Positions 1-8,031 of a DNA stretch of 26,467 bases are shown here, in pieces. The notes beneath the pieces were generated by a model. The model saw nothing but the letters and a program-made list of their open reading frames with translations, was not told where the DNA came from and did not search any database. This DNA comes from Flavobacterium psychrophilum (GTDB taxonomy: Bacteria > Bacteroidota > Bacteroidia > Flavobacteriales > Flavobacteriaceae): assembly GCA_945872875.1 (NCBI GenBank), contig CAMCBB010000011.1:1-26467 (forward strand), given 5' to 3'. Both the position numbers and the translations under genes were made by a program. Every line of letters starts with the position of its first letter. Positions within the stretch are counted from its first letter, which is position 1.

Positions 1-137
1 CTTAAAGGTAAGTCAATTGGCTCATTGGCAAAATTAAAATCCTTATTTAATTGCTCAATTAACTTTGAATAAAGTGCTTCCTTTTCGGCTTCAGAAAGCA
101 AGTTATCTGTTGAAATTGGAGCAATAAAACTAGACAT
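1..137 (-). CDS. Unidentified protein, N-terminal part only
   Basis: An open frame on the minus strand starts at an ATG at 137-135 and runs off the window edge, giving 45 codons without a stop. The visible N-terminus reads MSSFIAPISTDNLLSEAEKE and then continues as a charged, probably helical stretch with no signal peptide or membrane segment. I do not recognise the family. The ATG overlaps the last 8 bases of the upstream polyprenyl synthase gene (ATGTCTAG), so the two are probably translationally coupled and in one operon. The coupling and the AAAAGAA stretch before the ATG are the main support for this being a real gene. Function cannot be assigned from 45 residues. Confidence 0.6.
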   Translation of the reverse strand, partial: MSSFIAPISTDNLLSEAEKEALYSKLIEQLNKDFNFANEPIDLPL

Positions 138-1104
138 TTCTTTTCATAAGATTTTCACCAAAAGCACGTAAAATAGATTTCTTATCTTCAGAAATGGACA
201 TACTATTTAAAGTATCAAAAGCCTTTAAGGTATACTCTTGAATTGCTTGCTGTGAAGCTTTTGAAGCTCCAGTAGTATTAAATAACTCTTTCACAGTAGC
301 AATTTTACTTTCATTATCAGAAAGTTGAATGGAAAATAATTGCATTAATTGGTTTTTTTGATCGGCATCAGAAAATTCAATCGCTTTTAAATATAAATAG
401 GTTTTTTTGTTTTCGATAATATCTCCACCCACTTGCTTGCCAAAAGTTTTTGGATCACCAAAAGCATCCAAATAATCATCTTGCAACTGGAAAGCGATAC
501 CAAGATTTAATCCGAAGTCATAAATTAAATTGGCATTTTCAGAGGAAGTTTCGGCTACAATAGCTCCCATTTTCATAGCGGCTGCAACTAAAACTGCTGT
601 TTTATATTCGATCATTTTAAGATATTCTGAAATGGTAACATCATCTCTAGTCTCAAAATCAACGTCGTATTGTTGTCCTTCACATACTTCTAAAGCGGTT
701 TTACTAAATAAGGTGGCAAGATCTCTAAATATCTTTGGTTCGTATTCTTCAAAATGTTGATACGCCAAAATTAACATCGCATCACCCGAAAGAATTCCAG
801 TATTGATATTCCATTTTTCATGAACCGTTTTATTCCCTCTTCGCAATGGCGCATCGTCCATAATATCGTCATGAACTAAAGAAAAATTATGAAAAACCTC
901 AACTGCTGTAGCTGCTGCCAATGCTTTTTTACAATCAACATCAAAAACTTCAGTTGCCATTAATGTCAAAACAGGACGCATTCTTTTTCCACCAAGGGCT
1001 AAAATATATTCAATTGGTTCGTATAAATTTTTGGGTTCTTTAGTCAAATGTAAATTTGAAAAATAACTTGAAATTAATTCTTGATAATGGGAAATAGAAT
1101 GCAT
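130..1104 (-). CDS. Polyprenyl diphosphate synthase, probably GGPP synthase-like
   Basis: A 324-aa trans-isoprenyl diphosphate synthase, which condenses isopentenyl diphosphate onto allylic diphosphates in the cytoplasm. Visible family marks are GGKRMRP (38-44), the first aspartate-rich motif DDIMD (79-83) followed by DAPLRRG, and the second motif DDYLD (209-213). Length is normal. There is no two-residue insertion in the first motif. A bulky Phe (F74) lies five residues before it, where long-chain synthases usually have a small residue. By established chain-length rules this points to a C20 (geranylgeranyl) rather than a longer product, which in flavobacteria would suit carotenoid synthesis; that is inference. 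A longer menaquinone side-chain precursor remains possible. It is transcribed divergently from the tetR-efflux operon and overlaps the next gene downstream. Confidence 0.92.
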   Translation of the reverse strand: MHSISHYQELISSYFSNLHLTKEPKNLYEPIEYILALGGKRMRPVLTLMATEVFDVDCKKALAAATAVEVFHNFSLVHDDIMDDAPLRRGNKTVHEKWNINTGILSGDAMLILAYQHFEEYEPKIFRDLATLFSKTALEVCEGQQYDVDFETRDDVTISEYLKMIEYKTAVLVAAAMKMGAIVAETSSENANLIYDFGLNLGIAFQLQDDYLDAFGDPKTFGKQVGGDIIENKKTYLYLKAIEFSDADQKNQLMQLFSIQLSDNESKIATVKELFNTTGASKASQQAIQEYTLKAFDTLNSMSISEDKKSILRAFGENLMKRNV

Positions 1105-1139
1105 TAATTATTCTTTTATGATTAAAGTTTCAGCTTGTA

Positions 1140-1147
1140 CAAAGTAA
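1140..1147 (-). promoter_or_regulatory. Possible -7 element of the polyprenyl synthase gene
   Basis: Read on the minus strand this is TTACTTTG, one mismatch from the Bacteroidetes -7 consensus TAnnTTTG, about 35 bases before the ATG. No well-spaced -33 TTG is seen; the nearest is 16 bases away. Weak call. Confidence 0.3.
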
Positions 1148-1209
1148 GTTAAAAAACTTTAAACAATAAAAGAGAAAACAACTCTAATGTTAAATTTATG
1201 TAAATACAT

Positions 1210-1239
1210 TGGAAACTATTTTAGTATTAAAAGTTTCCA
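1210..1239. promoter_or_regulatory. Candidate TetR operator (inverted repeat)
   Basis: Perfect 8-base inverted repeat TGGAAACT (1210-1217) and AGTTTCCA (1232-1239) with a 14-base spacer. It covers the position expected for the -33 box of the tetR promoter, whose -7 element begins four bases after the right arm. TetR regulators commonly bind such repeats to repress their own operon. The half-site spacing is 22 bases centre to centre, about two helical turns. That this is the operator is inference from position and symmetry. Confidence 0.5.
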
Positions 1240-1250
1240 CTCTATATTTG
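1221..1250 (+). promoter_or_regulatory. Promoter of the tetR-efflux operon
   Basis: The -7 element TATATTTG (1243-1250) matches TAnnTTTG exactly. A TTA at 1221-1223, 19 bases upstream, is a one-mismatch -33 box. Predicted transcription start is near 1257, giving a very short leader before the TTG start at 1270. Confidence 0.65.
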
Positions 1251-1269
1251 CACTTCAAAAAATTATAGA

Positions 1270-1869
1270 TTGAAAGACAAAATCATCAAAAAAGCAACAG
1301 ATATGTTCTTGAAACTGGGTTTCAAGAGTGTAACTATGGATGATATTGCCTGTGAAATGTGTATCTCTAAAAAAACAATTTACAAATACTTTAGCAATAA
1401 AGAAGCGCTTATTGAAGAAGGAACTGAAATTGTTCACCAAAACATTCATTGTACAATTGATAATATCATTTCAAAAAATTACAATGCAATTGAAGAAAAT
1501 TTTGAGATTGTAAAAATGATGCGAGATACTTTTCAAACCTACGAAGCCTCGCCAGTTTATCAATTAAAAAAACATTACCCTGAAATATATGAGAAACTAA
1601 TTGCAAATGAATTAGACGATTGTACCGATTTATTTACCCAAAACATCAATAAAGGGATTGCTCAAGGATTGTACAGAAAAAATATAGATGTTGAATCTTT
1701 TGTAAGATTTTATTACACATTAATTTTTTCCATAAAAGAAACCATACAATTAGAAAGTGAATCCTTAAAACTTGAAATGCAAGCGCTAGAATATCACACA
1801 AGAGCACTTTCAACATCTAATGGAATTATAGAACTAGAAAAACAATTATCAAATATAAATAACACCTAA
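1270..1869 (+). CDS. TetR-family transcriptional regulator of the efflux operon
   Basis: A 199-aa TetR/AcrR-family repressor. The N-terminal DNA-binding domain is typical, with the helix-turn-helix around residues 24-43 (DDIACEM-CISKKTIYKYF) followed by NKEALIEE. The remaining all-helical part would be the ligand-binding and dimerisation domain. The start is TTG at 1270: no upstream in-frame ATG exists before the promoter, and the first internal ATG (codon 11, the M in TDMFLK) would cut off helix 1 of the DNA-binding domain. It is the first gene of the operon, ending 4 bases before tolC, so it is almost certainly autoregulated together with the pump it controls, with an inverted repeat over its own promoter as the likely operator. 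The inducer is unknown. Confidence 0.9.
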   Translation: MKDKIIKKATDMFLKLGFKSVTMDDIACEMCISKKTIYKYFSNKEALIEEGTEIVHQNIHCTIDNIISKNYNAIEENFEIVKMMRDTFQTYEASPVYQLKKHYPEIYEKLIANELDDCTDLFTQNINKGIAQGLYRKNIDVESFVRFYYTLIFSIKETIQLESESLKLEMQALEYHTRALSTSNGIIELEKQLSNINNT

Positions 1870-1873
1870 ATTC

Positions 1874-3217
1874 ATGAAAAACAATCTCGTTGTAGTTTCT
1901 CTTTTACTTATTGTAAGTGTTTTAAAGGCTCAAGAAAAAAAAGAGTCTTATACATTTACACTAAAAGAAGCTATAGAACATGCCATTCAAAACAATTATT
2001 CGGCAAAAAATGCCAATAGAGATATTGAGGCCGCTAAACAAAAAAAGTGGGAAACTACAACCATGGGGCTTCCACAAATTAATGGAAATATTGGCTATCA
2101 AAACAACATTCAAATACAAAGATCATTAATTCCAGCGGAGATTTTTGGTGGTCAACCAGGTGAATTTGCTGAAGTAGCTTTTGGAACTAATCACAATTTA
2201 AGTTCTAGTTTAACTTTGAGTCAGTTACTTTTTGATGGTTCTTATTTGGTTGGATTGCAATCGGCTAAAACCTATTTGAAAATTTCTGAAAATGCTAAAT
2301 TAAAAACAGATCAAGAAATTAAAGAAATTGTCATCAATACATATGGAAATGTGCTTTTGGCTGATGAAAGTATTTTGATTTTGCAAAAAAACAAAACAAT
2401 TTTAGAAAAGACTTATTCGGATACCAAAGAGATATACAAAAACGGATTAATAGAAGAAGAAAATGTAGAACAGTTGCAAATTACTTTGGCATCAATTAAT
2501 AGCTCATTAGAAAATGTGAAGCGTCAAAAAACAATTGCCAATAATATGTTGAAACTTGTTTTAGGAATCGATCTACTAAATGAACTAATACTGAAAGATA
2601 AATTGGATGTTTTATCACAAAACAATGTTGATTTGGAACTGCTTAAAGCAGACTTCGACGTAACCAATACTATTGATTACAAGATAGGACAAAACCTATT
2701 AACAAGTAAAGAATTGCTATTAAAATTAGAAAAAAGTAAAGCGCTTCCCTCGCTTGGGGCAGCAGTAAACTTTGGATATAACTCCTTTGGTAATGAATTT
2801 ACTTTTTTAAATCAAGGGCAAAGATATTTCAACTTTTCAAATGTGGGTGTGAATTTAAATGTACCTATTTTTAGTAGTTTAGGAAGAAGCTCAAGAACCC
2901 AACAAGCTAAAATAGCTTTAGAACAATCAAAAACACAGTTAACACAAACTGAACAACAACTAAAATTACAATTTGAAAAAGCAAAAAGCGATTACGAATT
3001 TAGTTTAGAGCAATTGACAACTTCAAAAAGCAATTTGAATTTAGCAGAGCGAATTGAAAATAAAAATCAAATTAAGTTTAAAGAAGGTTTGGCAAGCAGT
3101 TTCGAGTTAACCAAAGCACAAGAACAACTTTATGCTGCACAGCAAACTTATTTGCAAACCATGCTTGATGTAATCAACAAAAGAGCCACATTGGAAAAAT
3201 TACTAAACAAAAACTAA
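1874..3217 (+). CDS. TolC-like outer-membrane efflux protein
   Basis: A 447-aa protein with a signal peptide (hydrophobic residues 5-17, probable cleavage after KAQ at about residue 20), followed by two long helical repeats of the outer-membrane efflux protein family. FTLKEAIEHAIQNNYSAKNA near the N-terminus and the later QSKTQLTQTEQQLKLQFEKA stretch are typical of this family. It would form the trimeric outer-membrane channel and periplasmic tunnel of a tripartite pump. It follows tetR by 4 bases and precedes the adaptor gene by 17 bases, giving the common Bacteroidetes order tolC, adaptor, RND pump. The substrate cannot be inferred. Length is normal for the family. Confidence 0.93.
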   Translation: MKNNLVVVSLLLIVSVLKAQEKKESYTFTLKEAIEHAIQNNYSAKNANRDIEAAKQKKWETTTMGLPQINGNIGYQNNIQIQRSLIPAEIFGGQPGEFAEVAFGTNHNLSSSLTLSQLLFDGSYLVGLQSAKTYLKISENAKLKTDQEIKEIVINTYGNVLLADESILILQKNKTILEKTYSDTKEIYKNGLIEEENVEQLQITLASINSSLENVKRQKTIANNMLKLVLGIDLLNELILKDKLDVLSQNNVDLELLKADFDVTNTIDYKIGQNLLTSKELLLKLEKSKALPSLGAAVNFGYNSFGNEFTFLNQGQRYFNFSNVGVNLNVPIFSSLGRSSRTQQAKIALEQSKTQLTQTEQQLKLQFEKAKSDYEFSLEQLTTSKSNLNLAERIENKNQIKFKEGLASSFELTKAQEQLYAAQQTYLQTMLDVINKRATLEKLLNKN

Positions 3218-3234
3218 TAAACATTCAAAATAAA

Positions 3235-4374
3235 ATGAGAAAATTACTATCAATATCAGCGCTTTCTATCCTTCTATTATCGTGCGGTGGAAAAGAAACA
3301 AATCAGTCAATTGAAAATTTAATTGAATCTAAAAACATAAAAGAACTTCAAGCTAAAAAAAGTGCTTTGCAAGCAGATATTGCAAAAATTGAAGAGGCGC
3401 TTGCAACATTAGATGTAAAAAAAGAAGAAGCATTAGTTTCAGTGTTACAAGTAAAAGATACTGTTTTTAATCACTATTTAGAAATTCAAGGTGATGTAGA
3501 TACCAAAGAAAACATATTAATTCAGCCTGAATTTAGCGGAACTTTAACCTCATTAAATGTTAAAGCAGGACAAAGAGTATCGAAAGGGCAAATATTAGGT
3601 CGCATTGATGATGCCGGAATGAGTCAACAATTAGCTAGTCTAGAAAATCAATATGCATTAGCTAAAACTTCTTTTGAAAGACAAAAAAATCTATGGGCTA
3701 AAAAAATTGGTTCAGAAATTCAATTTCTTCAAGCTCAAACTCAAATGATTTCTGCACAAAAAGGAGTTGCTCAAATGAGAGCACAGTTGTCTAAAACTGT
3801 AATTCGTGCTCCATTTAGTGGTACAATCGATGAAGTTTATGCCGAAAGAGGACAAGTTGTAGCACCAAGCCAACAAGGATTAATGAGAATAGTGAATTTA
3901 GGTAATATGTATGTATCAACTACAGTTCCTGAATCTTACATTGGAAAATTAAAAGTAGGAACCGAAGTGGATGTATTTTTAAAATCATTAGGTAAAACCT
4001 ATAAAGGTAAAGTGCGTCAAGTGGGTAATTTCATCAATCCAAACAACAGAAGTTTCGGAATTGAAGTTGGTGTTCCAAATCCAGAAAACTTGTTACGCCC
4101 TAATCAAGTTGCGAATTTAAAAATCATGGATTATAGCAACAAAAAAGCTATCGTAGTTCCAACAAATGTGGTACAAGAAGATGGCGAAAAAAATAAATTT
4201 GTTTTTATAGTTGCTAATTCAAATGGTAAGACTGGAACTGCTAAAAAAGTACTTGTAGAAATAGGAAAATCATCAGATAATGTAACTGAAATAGTAAGCG
4301 GTTTATCTGCAAATGACATCATCGTAACAGAAGGTGTAAATAGTATTTCTGAAGGAATGAAACTTAACTTCTAA
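3235..4374 (+). CDS. RND efflux adaptor (membrane fusion protein), lipoprotein
   Basis: A 379-aa periplasmic adaptor of the HlyD/AcrA family. A lipoprotein signal ends in LLSC, so Cys17 would be lipidated and anchor the protein. A predicted coiled coil follows at about 24-66, before the usual domains; this N-terminal helix is an addition to the AcrA-like core. Then come the biotinyl-lipoyl half (about 92-125, with SLNVKAGQRVSKGQILGRID), a short helical hairpin (about 128-185), the second lipoyl half (VIRAPFSGTIDEVYAERGQVV, 189-209), a beta-barrel, and a membrane-proximal domain. It bridges the RND pump and the TolC-like channel. The gap to the pump gene downstream is long and made of repeats. 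Confidence 0.93.
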   Translation: MRKLLSISALSILLLSCGGKETNQSIENLIESKNIKELQAKKSALQADIAKIEEALATLDVKKEEALVSVLQVKDTVFNHYLEIQGDVDTKENILIQPEFSGTLTSLNVKAGQRVSKGQILGRIDDAGMSQQLASLENQYALAKTSFERQKNLWAKKIGSEIQFLQAQTQMISAQKGVAQMRAQLSKTVIRAPFSGTIDEVYAERGQVVAPSQQGLMRIVNLGNMYVSTTVPESYIGKLKVGTEVDVFLKSLGKTYKGKVRQVGNFINPNNRSFGIEVGVPNPENLLRPNQVANLKIMDYSNKKAIVVPTNVVQEDGEKNKFVFIVANSNGKTGTAKKVLVEIGKSSDNVTEIVSGLSANDIIVTEGVNSISEGMKLNF

Positions 4375-4460
4375 ATTAAATTGTTTAAAGTTTAAGGTTT
4401 AAAGATTTTTAGCTCCAGCTGAAACTTTAAACTTCAAACTTGAAACATGAAACTAAAATT
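4375..4460 (+). repeat. 7-base tandem repeat, hairpin-forming spacer before the RND pump gene
   Basis: Left half: GTTTAAA, GTTTAAG, GTTTAAA, G (4383-4404). Right half: CTTTAAA, CTTCAAA, CTTGAAA, CATGAAA, CTAAAAT (4425-4459). The left half can pair with 4425-4446 over 22 positions with only two mismatches and one G-U, around a 20-base loop containing AGCTCCAGCT. The next start codon (4461) follows one base after the last heptad. No protein-coding explanation fits: a period of 7 shifts frame at each copy. Confidence 0.75.
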
Positions 4461-7400
4461 ATGAGTCATAAAAATAAAGAATTTAGTATTTCAAATTGGG
4501 CAGTAGATAATCGAGTTACTGTTTATATTTTGACCTTGTTAATTGTAATCACAGGTACAGTTGCTTATATCACAATGCCTCGTGAGGATTTTCCTGAAAT
4601 CATTGAAAACAAGGTGTATATTTCTACTGTTTTTCCTGGAAATTCAGCCGAGGATGTTGAAAAATTAGTAATTAAACCACTTGAAAAGGAGTTTAAAAAC
4701 ATTTCGGGTGTTGAAAAAATTACTTCAAGTTCATTTCAAGATTATGGGATGATCATCGTAGAGTTTGCCGATAAAGTAACTATTGAGGATGCAAAAGTTA
4801 AAATTAAAGACAAAGTAGATTTCTCAAAAGCAGATACCGATTGGCCAAATTTAGACAATGGAAGTAAAGTGGAACCTAATGTTTTCGAATTAAATATTTC
4901 GGAAGAAGTGCCTATTTTAAACATCAACTTAAAAGGAAATTACACTACACAACAACTTAAAAAGTATGGTGAATTGCTTCAAGACGATATTGAAGAAATA
5001 CCAGAAGTTAAAAAAGTAGAGATACTTGGAGTGGATGATAAAGAGGTTGAAATTGCAGTTGATATTTTCAAAATGACCGCTGCTCAAGTTTCTTTTGACG
5101 AAATTCAAAACGCAGTGAAATATGAAAACATGACCCTTTCGGGTGGAAATTTGATTTCACAAGGTTCTAGAAACAACATTAGAATTGTAGGGGAAATTAA
5201 AGACCCAAAAGAATTAGAAAATATTATTGTCAAGTCTTATGGAGGTACTGTTTACCTTAAAGACATAGCAACTATTAGTTTTAAAGAAAAAGAAAAAACT
5301 ACTTATGCTCGTGAATCGGGGAAAGAAGTTGTTATGTTAAACGTGAAAAAGCGTTCCAATCAAAATATGATTTCTGCGATTGAGCAAGTAAAAGAGAAAC
5401 TTGAAAAAGCAAAAACATCGTATTTGCCTTCTAACCTTGAATTACAATTAACAAACGACCAATCATCAAGAGTTGAACACCAAGTAGACGAACTATCCAA
5501 CCACATCATTTTTGGAATTGTGTTGGTAATGATTGTGTTAATGTTTACCATGGGATTAAGAAACTCCTTATTTGTTGGAGCTGCAATTCCTTTATCAATG
5601 TTGATGGCGTTTAGTATTCTATCTGCATTTGGATTAACCTTAAATACCATGGTACTTTTTGGTTTAGTAATGGGATTAGGTATGCTTGTTGACGACGGAA
5701 TTGTGGTGGTTGACAATGTATTTGCCAACATGCAAAAAGGAATGGATCGCGTTTCAGCTTCCAAAATTGGAATTGGTGAAATCGCTTGGCCAGTAATTTC
5801 ATCAACAGCAACCACATTAATGGCCTTTTTACCATTCTTGTTATGGCCTGGAACAATGGGTAAATTCATGAAATATTTCCCAATTACATTAACTGTAACA
5901 CTAACAGCTTCATTGTTTGTGGCGATGGTCGTAAATGCCGCCATGACCGGAGGTTCTATGGATACTACAGATAGAAATGTAACTAAAAAATCGGCAAAAT
6001 TATACACCATAATTTTTACAATTATTGCTGTTATTTTTGTCCTTATCGGAAATATATTTGATTCTAAATTAGCACGAGGGATTGGCCATTTAGCCATTAT
6101 TTCTTTAGGATTGATGTGGTTATACAAATTAAAATTATACCAATGGACTCAGGATTTTCAGTACAGTTTCTTTCCAAAAATGGAAGACAAATACAAAAGC
6201 TTCTTAGCTAAAATATTAACCGGCCGAAAAGCTTGGTTAGCCTTGGCAGGAATTATTGGAATGTTAGTTTTCTCATTTATGTTACTTGGAATTTTCCCAA
6301 GAAAAGTATTGTTTTTCCCAGATAATATTCCAAATCAAGTAATTGCTTACATTGAATATCCACAAGGGACTGATATTGCTAAAACGAACAAAGCTACCTT
6401 ATTTGTAGAAAAACAAGTAATCAGCATTTTAAGTAAGTATGTTGAAGAGGATACTGAGAAAAACTTCTTAGCTGAATCAATTGTTTCTCAAGTTGGTGTT
6501 GGTGCCGGTAATCCAAATGTTGATGCAGGATCGGCTTCTGAAACGCCTTACAAAGGGAAAGTAACCGTGAATTTTTCTGAATTCAAATTCCGTAAAGGAA
6601 TAAATACTGCAGACATATTAGAAGAAATTCGAAGTAAAGTAAAAGGAATTGCAGGCGCTACTGTTATTGTTGAAAAAAATGCAGATGGACCTCCAGCAGG
6701 TTATCCTATTAGTATTCAATTAACAGGAACTGATTATGACGAAATGTTGAGAGAAGCTGATAAAATGATTGCTTTTATCAATGCCAAAAACATCCCAGGA
6801 ATTGAAAAATTAAGTGTGGATGTAAATAAAGAAAGTCCGGAGCTAGAAGTAAAAGTTGATCGAGTAAATGCAGGAAGTCTTGGTGTTTCAACAGGACAAA
6901 TAGGATTTAATTTGCGCCGTTCTGTTTATGGCCAAGAAATTTCTACTTACAAAGAAGGTGATGACGATTATAACATTACCATGCGTATGCAAGACGACCA
7001 GCGCAAGAACGAAAATATTCTTTTCAATCAATCGCTAACTTTTAGAAACCAGAATAATGGACAAATGATGCAAGTGCCAATTTCTGCCGTTTCACAAACA
7101 GAAAAAACAACTACCTATAACCAAATCAAAAGAAAAAACCAAAAACGTGTAATGACGGTTTATTCAAATGTATTGACAGGTTATAACGGAGATGAAATCA
7201 CAAAACAAATTAAAACCGAATTAAAAGGATTTGAGTTACCAAAAACAGTTAGCTACTCGTTTTCGGGAGTTCAAGAAGAGCAAGGAAAAAATCAAAGTTT
7301 CCTAATGTATGCTTTATTCTTAGCGTTGGCGGGAATCACAATTATTATCGTTTTACAGTTTAATTCCGTTTCAAAAACGATGGTTATTTTGTTTACCGTA

Positions 7401-7928
7401 ATCTTAAGTTTTAGTGGTGTATTCTACGGATATGTCATTGCAGGAATGGATTTCGTAATTCTTATGACCATGATGGGAATCATCTCATTAGCCGGAATTG
7501 TAGTGAAAAACGGAATTGTATTAATGGACTTTTTTGTGTTATTATTAGATAAAAAAGTAGCCGATAAAAAGCTAGAAAGCCATGATGATTTATCATTAGA
7601 GGAAATAAAAGAAGTGATTATCGAATCAGGAAAATCACGTTTAAGACCAGTATTATTAACAGCATTAACTGCAGTATTAGGATTAATTCCTTTGGCAATT
7701 GGGTTAAACTTTGACTTCTTCGGATTAATTACCGATTTAAATCCACACCTATTCATTGGTGGTGATAATGTAATATTCTGGGGCCCATTAGCCTGGACCA
7801 TTATCTTCGGATTAACCTATGCAACCGTCTTGACATTAATTATGGTTCCTGTAATGTTCTACTTGGTAAAACGAGTTAAATATTGGCTTCGTGATCAAAG
7901 ACAATCAAGAATAACTACAGAAGAATAA
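4461..7928 (+). CDS. RND efflux pump, inner-membrane permease
   Basis: A 1155-aa proton-driven pump of the AcrB/MexF-like RND superfamily. Key residues of the proton relay are present: DD at 411-412 in LGMLVDDGIVVVDN (TM4) and the Lys in IVVKNGIVLMDF (TM10). Two large periplasmic loops follow TM1 and TM7. The start is ATG at 4461 (MSHKNKEFSISNWAVDNR); an in-frame TTG at 4440 lies inside the repeat spacer and is not credible. The protein is about 100 residues longer than AcrB. Part of the excess is two extra hydrophobic stretches at about 514-534 and 540-560, between TM6 and TM7, which look like an added membrane hairpin. It works with the upstream adaptor and TolC-like protein. The substrate is unknown; multidrug, detergent and fatty-acid exporters share this architecture. 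Confidence 0.94.
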   Translation: MSHKNKEFSISNWAVDNRVTVYILTLLIVITGTVAYITMPREDFPEIIENKVYISTVFPGNSAEDVEKLVIKPLEKEFKNISGVEKITSSSFQDYGMIIVEFADKVTIEDAKVKIKDKVDFSKADTDWPNLDNGSKVEPNVFELNISEEVPILNINLKGNYTTQQLKKYGELLQDDIEEIPEVKKVEILGVDDKEVEIAVDIFKMTAAQVSFDEIQNAVKYENMTLSGGNLISQGSRNNIRIVGEIKDPKELENIIVKSYGGTVYLKDIATISFKEKEKTTYARESGKEVVMLNVKKRSNQNMISAIEQVKEKLEKAKTSYLPSNLELQLTNDQSSRVEHQVDELSNHIIFGIVLVMIVLMFTMGLRNSLFVGAAIPLSMLMAFSILSAFGLTLNTMVLFGLVMGLGMLVDDGIVVVDNVFANMQKGMDRVSASKIGIGEIAWPVISSTATTLMAFLPFLLWPGTMGKFMKYFPITLTVTLTASLFVAMVVNAAMTGGSMDTTDRNVTKKSAKLYTIIFTIIAVIFVLIGNIFDSKLARGIGHLAIISLGLMWLYKLKLYQWTQDFQYSFFPKMEDKYKSFLAKILTGRKAWLALAGIIGMLVFSFMLLGIFPRKVLFFPDNIPNQVIAYIEYPQGTDIAKTNKATLFVEKQVISILSKYVEEDTEKNFLAESIVSQVGVGAGNPNVDAGSASETPYKGKVTVNFSEFKFRKGINTADILEEIRSKVKGIAGATVIVEKNADGPPAGYPISIQLTGTDYDEMLREADKMIAFINAKNIPGIEKLSVDVNKESPELEVKVDRVNAGSLGVSTGQIGFNLRRSVYGQEISTYKEGDDDYNITMRMQDDQRKNENILFNQSLTFRNQNNGQMMQVPISAVSQTEKTTTYNQIKRKNQKRVMTVYSNVLTGYNGDEITKQIKTELKGFELPKTVSYSFSGVQEEQGKNQSFLMYALFLALAGITIIIVLQFNSVSKTMVILFTVILSFSGVFYGYVIAGMDFVILMTMMGIISLAGIVVKNGIVLMDFFVLLLDKKVADKKLESHDDLSLEEIKEVIIESGKSRLRPVLLTALTAVLGLIPLAIGLNFDFFGLITDLNPHLFIGGDNVIFWGPLAWTIIFGLTYATVLTLIMVPVMFYLVKRVKYWLRDQRQSRITTEE

Positions 7929-7941
7929 TTTAATTTCTTTG

Positions 7942-7968
7942 GTCATTTCGACAAGCTCAATGTGACAA
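7942..7968. repeat. Possible copy of a Bacteroidetes dispersed intergenic repeat
   Basis: The stretch GTCATTTCGAC, AAG, CTCAATGTGACA resembles a short sequence (GTCA..TCGAC..GCTCA.TGTGACA) that I recall seeing downstream of many flavobacterial genes. It sits just after the pump's stop codon and before the terminator. The ends GTCA and TGAC are complementary but the rest pairs poorly. Recognition is from memory and no second copy occurs in this window. Confidence 0.35.
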
Positions 7969-7980
7969 AAACATGAGTGT

Positions 7981-8015
7981 AAAAAAAGGGCGTTTCAAAT
8001 GAAACGCCCTTTTTT
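7981..8015. terminator. Bidirectional terminator between the RND pump and TlpA-like genes
   Basis: Stem GGGCGTTTC (7988-7996), loop AAAT, stem GAAACGCCC (8001-8009), with seven A before and six T after, so it can act on both strands. It serves the convergent RND pump gene and the TlpA-like gene that ends at 8032. Confidence 0.9.
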
Positions 8016-8031
8016 ATATTAATATTTAAAA

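Noticed and set aside
4440..4460. TTG-initiated N-terminal extension of the RND pump
   Set aside because: It would translate the heptad repeat; the ATG at 4461 gives the normal N-terminus of this family.
5360..6127. 255-codon open frame antisense to the RND pump gene
   Set aside because: It mirrors membrane-helix codons of a clearly real gene, shows no recognisable domain, and has no promoter or start context.
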